A DNA stretch of 64,000 nucleotides, from positions 1-64,000 of the IMG/VR virus record IMGVR_UViG_3300022752_000063. The stretch is one strand, 5' to 3'. Each line of letters opens with the position of its first letter. Positions within the stretch are counted from its first letter, which is position 1. Positions 41,506 to 51,221 of the stretch are shown piece by piece. This stretch comes from a virus. The position numbers and the translations under genes were made by a program. The notes beneath the pieces are model-generated. The model did not search any database. It saw only the letters and a list, made by a program, of their open reading frames with translations, and had not been told where the DNA came from.

Positions 41506-44500
41506 ATGGCCGAGATACCCGAAGATATCCTGCAAAATCCATTTGGAACGCAGGATCAGGGTACGGTTGACCTACAACAAGCCGACTTATTCAAGCAAGC
41601 GGCGGAGTATACCCCAGAACCAGTCGTTGAGGAAGCCCCTCAAGAACAAGGGTTTAAGACATGGAATGACTACAAGGCAGACCCTGACTTTGAGAAGCTG
41701 GATCAAGGTCAAAAACAGCAGTTGTTTGACCAATGGAAACAATACTCCTTACAGCATCTCACCGAAATTGGTGCACTTAACACCGAGGATGATGCTAAAA
41801 CGGCTGACGAATTCTTCTCCTCTATCGCCGATCAGGAAAAGCTAAAGAAATTTAGGACACAAGCCCCCACCTACGCAGAACAACTAATTGAACAGGGTCA
41901 GTCTGGGTTAAACTCCTTGCAGTCAGGAGTTGTTGGGTACGGTGCCGCAATTGGTGCGGCTGATCCGGCAAAAGCCGCTGAACTTATCGCAACGAATAAC
42001 TTAAAAACGCAGAGCCGATATGTAAGCCCTGAGATGAGGGAATACGGTTCTAAGAATCAAGGATTCTTTGAAGCCGCAAAAGATATTGTTACCAACCCTA
42101 TCGACATTATGTTGCCAATGTTTGCCCAAAGCATTGGATCAAATCTTCCCGCCATGGGTGCTTCGTTGGCTGCCGGCGGTGCGGCAACGGCTATCGGGAC
42201 TCCAGCCGCAGGTGTGGCCGTTGGCTTGGGCACAAGTGCCGTATTGGGTGGCGTGACTGATACATTGGTCAGCTTTGACCAGTTGGTAAACGACGAGGTT
42301 CAGAAACGTGGATTAGATCCCTTGGACCCTAAGGCAATTCAATCGGTCTTGGAAGACTCAGACTTTCAAAAGCAAGCCGTTGCCTACACGACGGCACGTG
42401 GGGTTGTCATTACCGGTACTGAATTGGGGGCTTTGGGCTTGGGTAAACTGATTGCCGCTCCCGCTGAAACAATCGCAAAGGCTGGGGTTGGAGGGTTAGC
42501 AAAAGAATTTGCGAAACAAGCCCCTGTTCAAGTCGTTATGGAGGGAGTCGGAGAAACTGGAGCTCAAGTGGCTGGGAAAGTGGCAACAGGTGAAAAAATA
42601 AATGTAGATGCCAAACAAGTCGCTGAAGAAATTTTTGCTGGATTGCCAATGGCTGGTCTGGAAGGTGTGGGGGTCGCATATCATAGCCTGTTGGTAAACG
42701 ATTCCCCCATGACAGCGGACGAAGTTCTCAGACAAAAGGTTGACGACTATAAGGCTGGGAAGTATTCTAAAATCCTCGGGCAAGAAGCTACGAACGATAA
42801 TATTGAGAAGTTTTATAATGGGCTTACGATTGGGGAGAAGGCAAAAATTTTGGGCATTGAGGGAGAGAATGCAGTTCTAACAGGGGAACAGAATTTATTT
42901 AACACCCTGACACCAGAGGAAAAGACTAGAGCGACAGAAGCTTTTAAGGCTGGTCAATTAGAATTACTAAACCAACAGGCTCAAACTCCGATAAGTAAAG
43001 CAGAAGTTGCAACTGCTCCAGGTGCCGTTCCTCCGGTACTCGAGCCACCAGTATTAAAAACCCAAGCTCCCGAATCTCCCGCTCCTGCTCCTACTCCAGC
43101 CCCAGCCCCGGCGGTTGCTGAAACACCTGCCCCACAAACTCAAGCACCGGCTCCCGTTGCTGAAGCTCCTGCTCCTACCCTCGCACCGGAAACTCCTATT
43201 TCAACACCAGCAGAACCGTTGCCCGTAACTCCTGAGGCCAAAGCTACACTAGCGAAAACAGCACCAGCAACCGCCCAAGTCGTGAAAGCGGAAGAGGCTA
43301 AAGCTCCTGTCATTCCTACTCCACCTCCAATAACGCCGGCAACACAGCCTTTTGTAAGAGCCAAACCAATACGCACCCTTCAAGACGACATTGAGTATTA
43401 CCAGCAACGTCTTGACGATCTATCATTGTTGGATAAAGCGGTTACGGTTGGCGATAGGGTTTTTGTTCCTGTTGGGGGGAAAAGAAAAATTGGTTTGGGG
43501 GAAACCTACGAATCCCAAAATGATGCTCAAAATGCTTTGTCTAAAATTCAAGGTAAGCCGGGATTTGAGAATGCTCAGATTAAACCCCTTCGGAATAACC
43601 TGTTTGAAGTTATTTGGGGAGATCAATCAATCTTGGATAGCTGGAACAAAATGTCTGAGGAACAGTCAAAATTATCAAGGGAAAAAAAGAACAAATTGCT
43701 TCCTGACAGATGGAGATTTTTAGGTGATGCCCTTGGGTATAAACAATCAAAAATTGATGAATTTGTAGCTCAAGGACTCCCACCTCAACCCACCAAAAAA
43801 ACACAAATTAAATCTACTACGGCAGTAAAGAAACTACCTCCGACAAAGAAGCAAGCCCAAGCTCTTGCGAAGTTAGGGTATTTACCAGCGGACATTGAGG
43901 GGCTAGATAGAACTCAGGCAAAGGACATTCTCGCCAATCAAATTGAAAAACAAAAAACCCAAGGTCTCGAAGCTCAAGCACCTGCCCCCGGACAGCCCGG
44001 AGTTGCACAAGCACAGCCAGCGGTTAGAGAAGCTGGTCAACCTGTGGCACCTACAGAGGGCGAACCAACCACCCAAGTCCCCGTCCAAGAGAGATTAGAT
44101 AAAGCCAAAGCAGAACTAGAAGCCTTGGTCAAAAAGATCGGGGCGGAACTTGGAGAGTTGGAATTGGATGCGGAATCGGTCTCGAGGTATTTTGGGGGCA
44201 CACTCTCGCCCCAAAACGAACTTCAACTACGTGCTCTCCTTAACATCCTCAACCATGCACTTGCCAATGCCCAGCAAACATTGAAGGTGGCGGAGGGCAG
44301 GGGGAGGACAGACCTAAAGAAGACGTTCACTAATCTCAAGAAAGTTAAACTACGTAGGGAAGGTTACGGTGGTGGTGTGTACGCTAACCCCCGTGACGTG
44401 TTTAATTTGGATACTCTTTACGTTGACCCAGATCAACTGCTCAGAAGCTTTGCGAGCAGGGGAGTGTCCGATCCAGCCAGTTTCTTTGTTAAGGCTTTGT

Positions 44501-47500
44501 CCGAAGAAGTTCTCCACGCCAACCACGGGTTGGCCATGTATCAAGCTTTTCTTAAAACAAACCCAGCAGAAAAAACCCAAGAGGCTTTCCAAGCGTTTTA
44601 CGACGCTCAGAACAAAGAGATTGAGAACAGCTTGTCCTTGGATCAGATTAAAGAGATCGTTGGCAAATACGCCCAAGCATTGGGCGTGACGTTCGAAGGC
44701 AAGACCAAAGAGCAGGTGATAGCGGAGTTTAACAAAGGCCGACCTGGTAGACTAGCTGAAGAATATCTCCGTGGTCTTATCCAGCAACGTCTAACTGGGA
44801 GCATTACGGAAGATACTCTCAAGGCGTTTGCCACTCGCCCGATCCTTCGTTCGTTAGGGACTTTGAGAAACTACTTCTCAAAACTGATTGGATTGGGGAC
44901 TAAACGGGAAAGCCGTAAAACATATGTCGATAAATACTACGACGCTATTGTCAGTCTGCTGACCAACAGCTCTCCTGCTGAAATACGTGCGGCCAGTGGG
45001 GAAAAGGGGACAGCAATACCGGGGAGCGAGTTGGCGTCCAGTATTGATCCGAATGCAATCCTTCAAGCTCAAGAGACTTCGGCTAACAAGAAAGCTTTGT
45101 ATGATGAAGTTGCAAAAGAACTTGGCCCTAGAGATCCGGCGACGGGAGAAGGTGGATTGTGGAGGAGATCCGTTATCGGGGCTTTGAAGAAAGCTTTCCG
45201 CACAACCGACCCAGATGAGGTTGAGTCTCTTGTGTACGCTTCCATACCAGAAGCGGTGGAAACATTCAACGAAGAGTCTGGCACCAAGTTTTCCACATAT
45301 CTGTTCCAAATTGCCAGACAGAAAATTTTAGAGGAAAAGGAAAAGATGGCACGGCGTCAAGCTGTAGAAGTCAGTCTACAAGCCCCAGGATTTGTCCCGA
45401 CGTCTTCTGAAGAAGTACAAGCTGAGAAAGAGGCTGAAGCTATTCAGAGCACAAAAGAAGATTTAACCTTGGGACAACTTGAAGATCGAGTATCACCAGA
45501 AGTTGCGCCCAAGAATTTGGAAGAAGAGTTGAAGACAGTTGAGCAAAAGATTGACACGGGAATCGAGAAAGAAACCGCCCAAGAAATGGGGACTCTACCT
45601 ACAAATATTGCGGATGAAGAACAAGAGATCGAGGAAGTTAACTTGGCTGACGGAGAACAGATTTCTTCCGTTGACGCCGAGATTGCAAATAAACGTACGG
45701 CTAGGATGGAGGCGGAACTTGGTGAAGCTGGAAAACTGTTGGCTAACGCGGCAAGGAAGCTTGGCCTTACCAAGATGGAAGTGGATATCCTTAACTTCAC
45801 AGCCGACCCTAAATCCTCGCCTTTGACCCGAGCCCAGTTGAGCGACAAGTATGGGCTGAACAATATTGATTTTGATGAAATCCGTGACGATGTGATCCGC
45901 AAGATGCGGGAACAATTGGTGGCGGGCGGTGTGACTAAGACGGCTGACGTGTTGGCATCTTCTATAGATCCGAACGCCATATCAATCCCACAGGACGATG
46001 TCTTTGTTAAGAAGTATCAAACCTTGGCGAAACAACTGGATGAAAAGGGAATGAGCATTTTGGCTCCGGAAACCAATGGGTTTAACCGAGTATTCAAACA
46101 AGAAAAAGCAACTGACGCGATTAAGATTTTGGAGAGGGGCGGATTAAATGTGGAGAGGGCTTTAAATAGAATTGTAGATAACTATTTTGATGAAAACGGA
46201 AATAAACAATTTGCTTCTATTGACGAGGCAAGACCGAAAGAAAATGAACTATTCGGGGATTGGCTAAAGCGTTTGGATATTCAAGACTACGAATCTACTT
46301 TTGAGCCACGAGTCTACGATGATGAGTTTAATTTAATCGGAAAGAAACCGAATTTATTTGGATCTCTCGGTTTGAAGTATGATGTTAACTCACCGAGAGT
46401 AATAGAAATAATCCCGCCAGTAGCTACTAAAACAAATATTCCTTTGGCATCCTCGATCGACCCGAACTACACCCAATCTTTAAACCGAGCCCTTCGAACC
46501 ATGCCGGAAGATGTGGTCAAGGCATTGTCTGAACGCACATACATTCCTTTTGAAGACGAGGACTTGGTTGCCAAAGCCAACAAGTTTGTGGATGACAACT
46601 CACCTGGTGGGGATGTCATGCATGCCAAACGGATCTTGGATGGCGTCCAGAATATGCCGTTCCAAGACCGAGTCGTTACGCTGGGGGTTATCGGAAAGAG
46701 ACTACGCAACGCTTTGTTCGCCCATGTTGCCCGCATGGAAGCCAAGGGAACCACTCCTGAAGGACAGGCTCTACGGCAGTACCTATCCAACAATCTTACC
46801 GAGGTCCTATCTCGGGCACAGGATCTTGGGACAAGAGCAGGACAAGACTTGCGGTCGTTGCGTACGCTGGCCTCGATGTTCCTGCCTTACGAAGTCGCCA
46901 AGCTTTATACCGGACCAATTTCTGAACAACAGAAATCAGCCTTGGCCCACAAGGAAGAAGTGACAAACCTATTGGCAGAGATTGAGAAGTTAAAGGCTAC
47001 GATTGCTGGGTTGGCAATTGATGAAGCCGTAGGAAAAGTTTTACCTCCTTTAAAACCAGGTGGGGTTTCTTATGCCCCTCCAGCGGATAGTAATTTCTTT
47101 AAACTCTTGTCCGCATTTGGAGATTTGGCTCCCCTTGAGAACGAGACTTTTGAAGCGTACCTGCAACGCATTGGTATCCCGTACGACGAATTAATGTTGG
47201 CCTTGGAAGACTCCAGAGCCGCTGCTGTAGGACCAGAAGGTGTTGCCCCGGTCGACTTCAAGAAGCTATCCGCTTCCGAAGCCATCGAGAAGCTGTTGGC
47301 CAAGGACAAGAATCTATTCAGCAAGCTTGTGGCTCTCCGTCTCAAGACTAATAGGGGTTCCGAGACGGCTGTCGTCCAAGAGAACTTTACGAAACGTAAA
47401 GCTGATGCTCCCGCCCTCAAGCAACGTAACCAAGCCTTGCAGTTGGTATTTGATTTCTTCAACACAACCCAGAGCGAGAAGCCCTCGTCGCAAGAACCAG

Positions 47501-50433
47501 TTGAGACAGCCAAGGATAATCTTCCTCCGCTGGTTCGCTTGGCCAAGTATGCCTCGGACGTAATCACCGAGAGGGTTATCCGTTCTCTTGGTGTAACCAA
47601 GGAGAACATGCCAAAAGGGTCTTTCGAGAAGCTGGAGAACCAAGTTCGCAAGATGGTGAACGCTCAGTTCAAACAAGAACTTGATCCCAAGAAGGCGGCA
47701 ACGGAAGATACTCGGCCGGCGGAACAACGACTACTCGACATGGTGCAGAGGATCAAGCTGGCGGAACAAGTATTCAACGAGGTGCAGACCAACCTCCAGG
47801 GCCAGCTCAATGAGGACAACCGAATCATTGACGCGGGTGCCGAAGGACGTCTTTCGCCCGAGCAACGTAAAAACCTGGAAGAACTGATAGCCAAGAAGTT
47901 TGATGCTGGCAAAGTAGCTGGCGTAGACGGCTTGCTTAAGAAGATAATTGATTTCAAAGCCGAAGCCCGCAAACACATGACCAAGCGTGGGGCAAGTCTG
48001 CAATCAATCTTGGCCTTAATCAAAGAGAAGTTGCCGGAGTTGTCCGAGCAACAGGCAAGCGATCTGGCTACTCAGATGGCGAAACGGTACGAAGAGATTG
48101 TTAAGAAGGACGGGCAACGCCAACTGGAGAATATCGTAAAGCGTGTTGGCGAGAGGGCTTCCAGAGACCCCAAGACCACAATGCAACAGCTCATGGAGTT
48201 GGTTAACCTTGGGGCTTTCGATGAAGAGAAATTTTATAATGCCATCGCGGATCGCTTCAACCTGCCAACTTGGGACCCAGCGGTCGTCGAAAAGATCAAG
48301 GGTATTGCGGATCAAATGGAGAGAATGCCGGAAGGTTCCGATCAGAGAGCCACTAAAGGGGCGGAACTTCAAGCCTTCATTGCAGAAGAATTGCACAAGC
48401 AAGAGAAGGGTTGGGATGCGGTTGGGCGAAAGCTGGATGTGGCAGCCGCTATTTGGAAAGCCGGTGTATTGTCCGGACCACCGACACAGTTGGTTAACTT
48501 GGGAGCCACTCATCTAAATGTGTTGTTTGAATTGTTGACTGAAGCCCGAGCCTACTATAAGGCATCCAAAGCATTGGGTAAGAAGGCCACCTTCGGAGAG
48601 TTTTTCAACGATGCGCTCAACGCATACGTCCAAGCAGTCGGGAAGATGGGCGTCGAGCAAGCTAGCGACGCTTTCGCCACAGGGTTGTCCAGGTTTAGGA
48701 ACGAAACCCAATCACAACTTTCACCGCTGGAGATGATGAAATTTGATACGACCAAGCCTTGGAATTATAAGAATTACCTTGCTTCTTGGAAGATCGTCGG
48801 TCGTGCCATGGCTGCGGCAGATACTTACAATTCCGTTATTGCAAACGAAGCTAAGACCAGAATGGCCGCTAGGTATTCGATGATGAAGGATGGTCTGACT
48901 TCCCAACAGGCGACCAAGAAGATGGACGAATTGTTCAATGCCTTCAGCCCTGGAATGAAAGCCATTGAAGAACAGGTCAATAAGGAAGAAGCGTCGGGAC
49001 AGTTCGGAACATTGGCGGGTCTTAAACCTAACACCATGGAATACAATAGCCAGAAAAGAAAGATTGAAGCTGGAAGACGGCGTCGGTATTTGCAGTTGAG
49101 GGAACAATTCATCGCCAATGAAAGCAAGATTGGAAGCGAAGGTATAGCTAAGATCCGTAACTTCACGCAGAAAGCAACGTTCAACAATCAACCCACTGGT
49201 ATGATTGGATACTTGGGTGAAGCCGTGATCGGACAGGTTGCTGGGAAAACCAAGCTTCTTACCCCGTTTGCCGCGTTCCCTCGGACGATTGCCAACATTA
49301 TCAACTCCAGTTTGGACTACACCCCGTATGGTTGGGCGCGGGCAAACGGATTCTCATTGGGGAATCTCAGCCCATTCATCCGCAACTCTAGCTACGCTTT
49401 CGAAAAGCCGGAGAAGGGAAGCGTTGAGTACCACCAGCTACAAGCCAAAGCTTTCTTCGGCTCGCTCATCACCTTCTCGATTATTGGAATGGCTATGAAG
49501 GATATGGATAAGGATTGGGACGAAGCTTATTTTGCTGTGACTGGACGCGGACCTACAGACCCTAACAAACGTGAGCAACTTCGCCAATCAGGATGGACTG
49601 AGAACACGGTTAAGATCGGACCTCTGCGGTTTAAACACACCGACTTCCCCGGGTTGAACTTGGTATTCGGATCTCTCGCCTTGGTATCCGACCAATGGAG
49701 ATACGGTAAACTATCTGAGAAAGACTTTGGGACTGTAGCTGCAACTGCTGCCCTCTCGGTAGGAAATACAATCCTAGATAAAAATTTGTTGTCTGGGGCC
49801 AAGGTATTGTTCGACGCGGTATCTGATGGCGGAGACCCTGGTGATAAAGCCAAGAGACTTCTTCAGAGCTATACCGGAGGGTATCTCAATCCGGGGATGG
49901 CGAGATGGTTGACCAAGACTTTGAACATTGGGCCGGACGGAAAGGTCAAAGTGGTGGACTATAAGGAACTCAACTCGACCACGGGTGGTTGGTTGGTCGG
50001 TCAGACACCTTTGGCCGTGGTATTTGGCAAGCCTATGTTGAATCGCTTGGGCGAGGAGATCAGGGATTATCCTTGGACCGCCACGTCCAAACGTCTCGGG
50101 TTCCTGCCCGAAGTTAAAGAACACCCCGTGTTTACCCCGCTTATCAAAGCTGGGTTGTTTGTCCCTGGGGTTAGCATTAATTCAAAGATTAAAGATTTTA
50201 AAGGTGGAAAGATGGAACAGAGGAAGATGACTCGCGAGGAGTACTACGATTATTCCAAGTACGATGGCGAGTATCTCAAGCGAATCCTCACGCCATCCAT
50301 GGCTAAAGCGTTGGCGACGCAAGCAATCCGAGACCAAGCGGGGGCCCAAAAAAGACTGGAAAACTTGGCCCAACAGTCCAAGAACTACGCTATTACTCGG
50401 ATCGAAGCGCAGATCCGGTCAGCGAAAAAATAA
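41506..50433 (+). CDS. Giant polyvalent virion protein with embedded sigma-70-like module, 2975 aa
   Basis: Order of parts: N-terminal helical region; Gly/Ala-rich hydrophobic segment (about 205-330); Pro/Ala linker (about 505-620); a degenerate zincin-like site, SEEVLHANHG (999-1008), in which the first His of HExxH is Glu; a sigma-70 region-2-like part (about 1193-1290, FSTYLFQIARQKI at 1262); a region-4-like helix-turn-helix (about 1405-1472, LTRAQLSDKYGLNN); long helical domains; and a hydrophobic C-terminal part (about 2300-2975). LASSIDPN occurs at 1176, 1483 and 1647, around the sigma-like module. Large multi-domain proteins of this kind are ejected with phage DNA. The sigma call comes from reading motifs only. 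Confidence 0.75.
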   Translation: MAEIPEDILQNPFGTQDQGTVDLQQADLFKQAAEYTPEPVVEEAPQEQGFKTWNDYKADPDFEKLDQGQKQQLFDQWKQYSLQHLTEIGALNTEDDAKTADEFFSSIADQEKLKKFRTQAPTYAEQLIEQGQSGLNSLQSGVVGYGAAIGAADPAKAAELIATNNLKTQSRYVSPEMREYGSKNQGFFEAAKDIVTNPIDIMLPMFAQSIGSNLPAMGASLAAGGAATAIGTPAAGVAVGLGTSAVLGGVTDTLVSFDQLVNDEVQKRGLDPLDPKAIQSVLEDSDFQKQAVAYTTARGVVITGTELGALGLGKLIAAPAETIAKAGVGGLAKEFAKQAPVQVVMEGVGETGAQVAGKVATGEKINVDAKQVAEEIFAGLPMAGLEGVGVAYHSLLVNDSPMTADEVLRQKVDDYKAGKYSKILGQEATNDNIEKFYNGLTIGEKAKILGIEGENAVLTGEQNLFNTLTPEEKTRATEAFKAGQLELLNQQAQTPISKAEVATAPGAVPPVLEPPVLKTQAPESPAPAPTPAPAPAVAETPAPQTQAPAPVAEAPAPTLAPETPISTPAEPLPVTPEAKATLAKTAPATAQVVKAEEAKAPVIPTPPPITPATQPFVRAKPIRTLQDDIEYYQQRLDDLSLLDKAVTVGDRVFVPVGGKRKIGLGETYESQNDAQNALSKIQGKPGFENAQIKPLRNNLFEVIWGDQSILDSWNKMSEEQSKLSREKKNKLLPDRWRFLGDALGYKQSKIDEFVAQGLPPQPTKKTQIKSTTAVKKLPPTKKQAQALAKLGYLPADIEGLDRTQAKDILANQIEKQKTQGLEAQAPAPGQPGVAQAQPAVREAGQPVAPTEGEPTTQVPVQERLDKAKAELEALVKKIGAELGELELDAESVSRYFGGTLSPQNELQLRALLNILNHALANAQQTLKVAEGRGRTDLKKTFTNLKKVKLRREGYGGGVYANPRDVFNLDTLYVDPDQLLRSFASRGVSDPASFFVKALSEEVLHANHGLAMYQAFLKTNPAEKTQEAFQAFYDAQNKEIENSLSLDQIKEIVGKYAQALGVTFEGKTKEQVIAEFNKGRPGRLAEEYLRGLIQQRLTGSITEDTLKAFATRPILRSLGTLRNYFSKLIGLGTKRESRKTYVDKYYDAIVSLLTNSSPAEIRAASGEKGTAIPGSELASSIDPNAILQAQETSANKKALYDEVAKELGPRDPATGEGGLWRRSVIGALKKAFRTTDPDEVESLVYASIPEAVETFNEESGTKFSTYLFQIARQKILEEKEKMARRQAVEVSLQAPGFVPTSSEEVQAEKEAEAIQSTKEDLTLGQLEDRVSPEVAPKNLEEELKTVEQKIDTGIEKETAQEMGTLPTNIADEEQEIEEVNLADGEQISSVDAEIANKRTARMEAELGEAGKLLANAARKLGLTKMEVDILNFTADPKSSPLTRAQLSDKYGLNNIDFDEIRDDVIRKMREQLVAGGVTKTADVLASSIDPNAISIPQDDVFVKKYQTLAKQLDEKGMSILAPETNGFNRVFKQEKATDAIKILERGGLNVERALNRIVDNYFDENGNKQFASIDEARPKENELFGDWLKRLDIQDYESTFEPRVYDDEFNLIGKKPNLFGSLGLKYDVNSPRVIEIIPPVATKTNIPLASSIDPNYTQSLNRALRTMPEDVVKALSERTYIPFEDEDLVAKANKFVDDNSPGGDVMHAKRILDGVQNMPFQDRVVTLGVIGKRLRNALFAHVARMEAKGTTPEGQALRQYLSNNLTEVLSRAQDLGTRAGQDLRSLRTLASMFLPYEVAKLYTGPISEQQKSALAHKEEVTNLLAEIEKLKATIAGLAIDEAVGKVLPPLKPGGVSYAPPADSNFFKLLSAFGDLAPLENETFEAYLQRIGIPYDELMLALEDSRAAAVGPEGVAPVDFKKLSASEAIEKLLAKDKNLFSKLVALRLKTNRGSETAVVQENFTKRKADAPALKQRNQALQLVFDFFNTTQSEKPSSQEPVETAKDNLPPLVRLAKYASDVITERVIRSLGVTKENMPKGSFEKLENQVRKMVNAQFKQELDPKKAATEDTRPAEQRLLDMVQRIKLAEQVFNEVQTNLQGQLNEDNRIIDAGAEGRLSPEQRKNLEELIAKKFDAGKVAGVDGLLKKIIDFKAEARKHMTKRGASLQSILALIKEKLPELSEQQASDLATQMAKRYEEIVKKDGQRQLENIVKRVGERASRDPKTTMQQLMELVNLGAFDEEKFYNAIADRFNLPTWDPAVVEKIKGIADQMERMPEGSDQRATKGAELQAFIAEELHKQEKGWDAVGRKLDVAAAIWKAGVLSGPPTQLVNLGATHLNVLFELLTEARAYYKASKALGKKATFGEFFNDALNAYVQAVGKMGVEQASDAFATGLSRFRNETQSQLSPLEMMKFDTTKPWNYKNYLASWKIVGRAMAAADTYNSVIANEAKTRMAARYSMMKDGLTSQQATKKMDELFNAFSPGMKAIEEQVNKEEASGQFGTLAGLKPNTMEYNSQKRKIEAGRRRRYLQLREQFIANESKIGSEGIAKIRNFTQKATFNNQPTGMIGYLGEAVIGQVAGKTKLLTPFAAFPRTIANIINSSLDYTPYGWARANGFSLGNLSPFIRNSSYAFEKPEKGSVEYHQLQAKAFFGSLITFSIIGMAMKDMDKDWDEAYFAVTGRGPTDPNKREQLRQSGWTENTVKIGPLRFKHTDFPGLNLVFGSLALVSDQWRYGKLSEKDFGTVAATAALSVGNTILDKNLLSGAKVLFDAVSDGGDPGDKAKRLLQSYTGGYLNPGMARWLTKTLNIGPDGKVKVVDYKELNSTTGGWLVGQTPLAVVFGKPMLNRLGEEIRDYPWTATSKRLGFLPEVKEHPVFTPLIKAGLFVPGVSINSKIKDFKGGKMEQRKMTREEYYDYSKYDGEYLKRILTPSMAKALATQAIRDQAGAQKRLENLAQQSKNYAITRIEAQIRSAKK

Positions 50434-50640
50434 AGACCAGATGGTGTGTGGGATGACCGTAAAGACAACCGCCGTACCGAAGTAGTACACAGTAGGAAAA
50501 CCAATGAAGACAAGAAGGGCAACCCAGAAAGTAGGATCGGAAACCTCTTCTTTAACGGCTGATGGTAGGCTGGTGAATGCTTCCCGCAAGGCGTCTCCGG
50601 GCATGGCTACGTTGGGGTTCTCTTTTAGTTTCTTTCTCAT
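50419..50640 (-). CDS. Small membrane protein on the opposite strand, 73 aa
   Basis: The ATG at 50640 (MRKKLKENPNVAMPGDALRE) has AAAGG about 10 bases upstream; the in-frame extension to 50733 runs through a terminator and is rejected. Residues about 37-70 form one or two membrane helices (FWVALLVFIGFPTVYYFG). It overlaps the end of the giant gene by 15 bases and is the only minus gene inside the virion block. Function unknown. Confidence 0.6.
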   Translation of the reverse strand: MRKKLKENPNVAMPGDALREAFTSLPSAVKEEVSDPTFWVALLVFIGFPTVYYFGTAVVFTVIPHTIWSLFFR

Positions 50641-50670
50641 GGTTAATATACCTTTCTTGTTAGGGGTTTG

Positions 50671-50693
50671 GGGCTGGACTGTCCAGCCCTTTT
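50671..50693 (+). terminator. Rho-independent terminator after the giant gene
   Basis: GGGCTGGA (50671-50678) pairs with TCCAGCCC (50682-50689) around CTG, followed by TTTT. It ends the giant message just before the small basic protein cassette. Confidence 0.75.
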
Positions 50694-50710
50694 GTAGGAG
50701 ATAAGAGAGT

Positions 50711-50857
50711 ATGCCTTTAGGTAGGAAAAACAAATCAAAAGACGCTTGCTATAGCAAGGTCAAGGCTCGGTATAAAGTCTGGCCTTCGGCTTATGCCAGC
50801 GGAGCTTTGGTTCAATGCCGTAAGGTCGGGGCTAAAAATTGGGGTAAGTCCAAATGA
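50711..50857 (+). CDS. Small basic Cys-containing protein, 48 aa
   Basis: Begins MPLGRKNKSKDACYSKVKAR, with KVWPSAYASGALVQCRKVGA after it. Small basic proteins with this KVKARYKVWPSAYAS pattern recur in aquatic phages and may bind DNA in the virion. TAGGAG lies upstream. The stop overlaps the next ATG. Confidence 0.7.
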   Translation: MPLGRKNKSKDACYSKVKARYKVWPSAYASGALVQCRKVGAKNWGKSK

Positions 50858-51006
50858 AATGGTGGTGGGTTATTCTGATACCAGCAATTTCTTTGGGCAT
50901 GTCTGGGTGCTGGGACTTTGAGGAAGACGGATGGTCGAATTGGAATTCAACCGAACCAACCCTTCAGAGTGCTGAAGATGCAATGGGGAACGGCAATGGG
51001 CTTTGA
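50854..51006 (+). CDS. Small lipoprotein, 50 aa
   Basis: MKWWWVILIPAISLGMSGCW is a signal peptide with a lipobox-like GMSGC, so Cys19 should be lipidated. The mature part is short, acidic and Trp/Asn-rich. Coupled by ATGA to the previous gene; the next gene starts inside it. A role in surface exclusion is possible, as for other phage lipoproteins, but this is inference. Confidence 0.6.
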   Translation: MKWWWVILIPAISLGMSGCWDFEEDGWSNWNSTEPTLQSAEDAMGNGNGL

Positions 51007-51220
51007 ACTGGAGAAAAAGTATGGGTTGCACGGGTGGTTCAAGAGGAACAACGGAAAGGGCTGGGTCAATTGCAAGACTGGGGGGCCGTGTGGTCGTTCA
51101 GACTCTAGCAAGGGAAGTTACCCAGCTTGTCGTCCAACCATGTCCATGTGTACATCGGCCTCCAAGAAAAAGAAAGGGCCGGAGAGAATCAGTTGGAAAG
51201 GTTTAGGAAGGAGCAAATAA
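50996..51220 (+). CDS. Cys-rich basic protein, DUF5872-like, 74 aa
   Basis: Begins MGFELEKKYGLHGWFKRNNG. GKGWVNCKTGGPCGRSDSSK, then YPACRPTMSMC, gives four Cys in a pattern that fits a small metal-binding fold. A longer frame back to 50918 has only a TTG and is rejected. Basic tail KKKKGPER. Likely virion-associated. Confidence 0.65.
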   Translation: MGFELEKKYGLHGWFKRNNGKGWVNCKTGGPCGRSDSSKGSYPACRPTMSMCTSASKKKKGPERISWKGLGRSK

Positions 51221-51221
51221 T

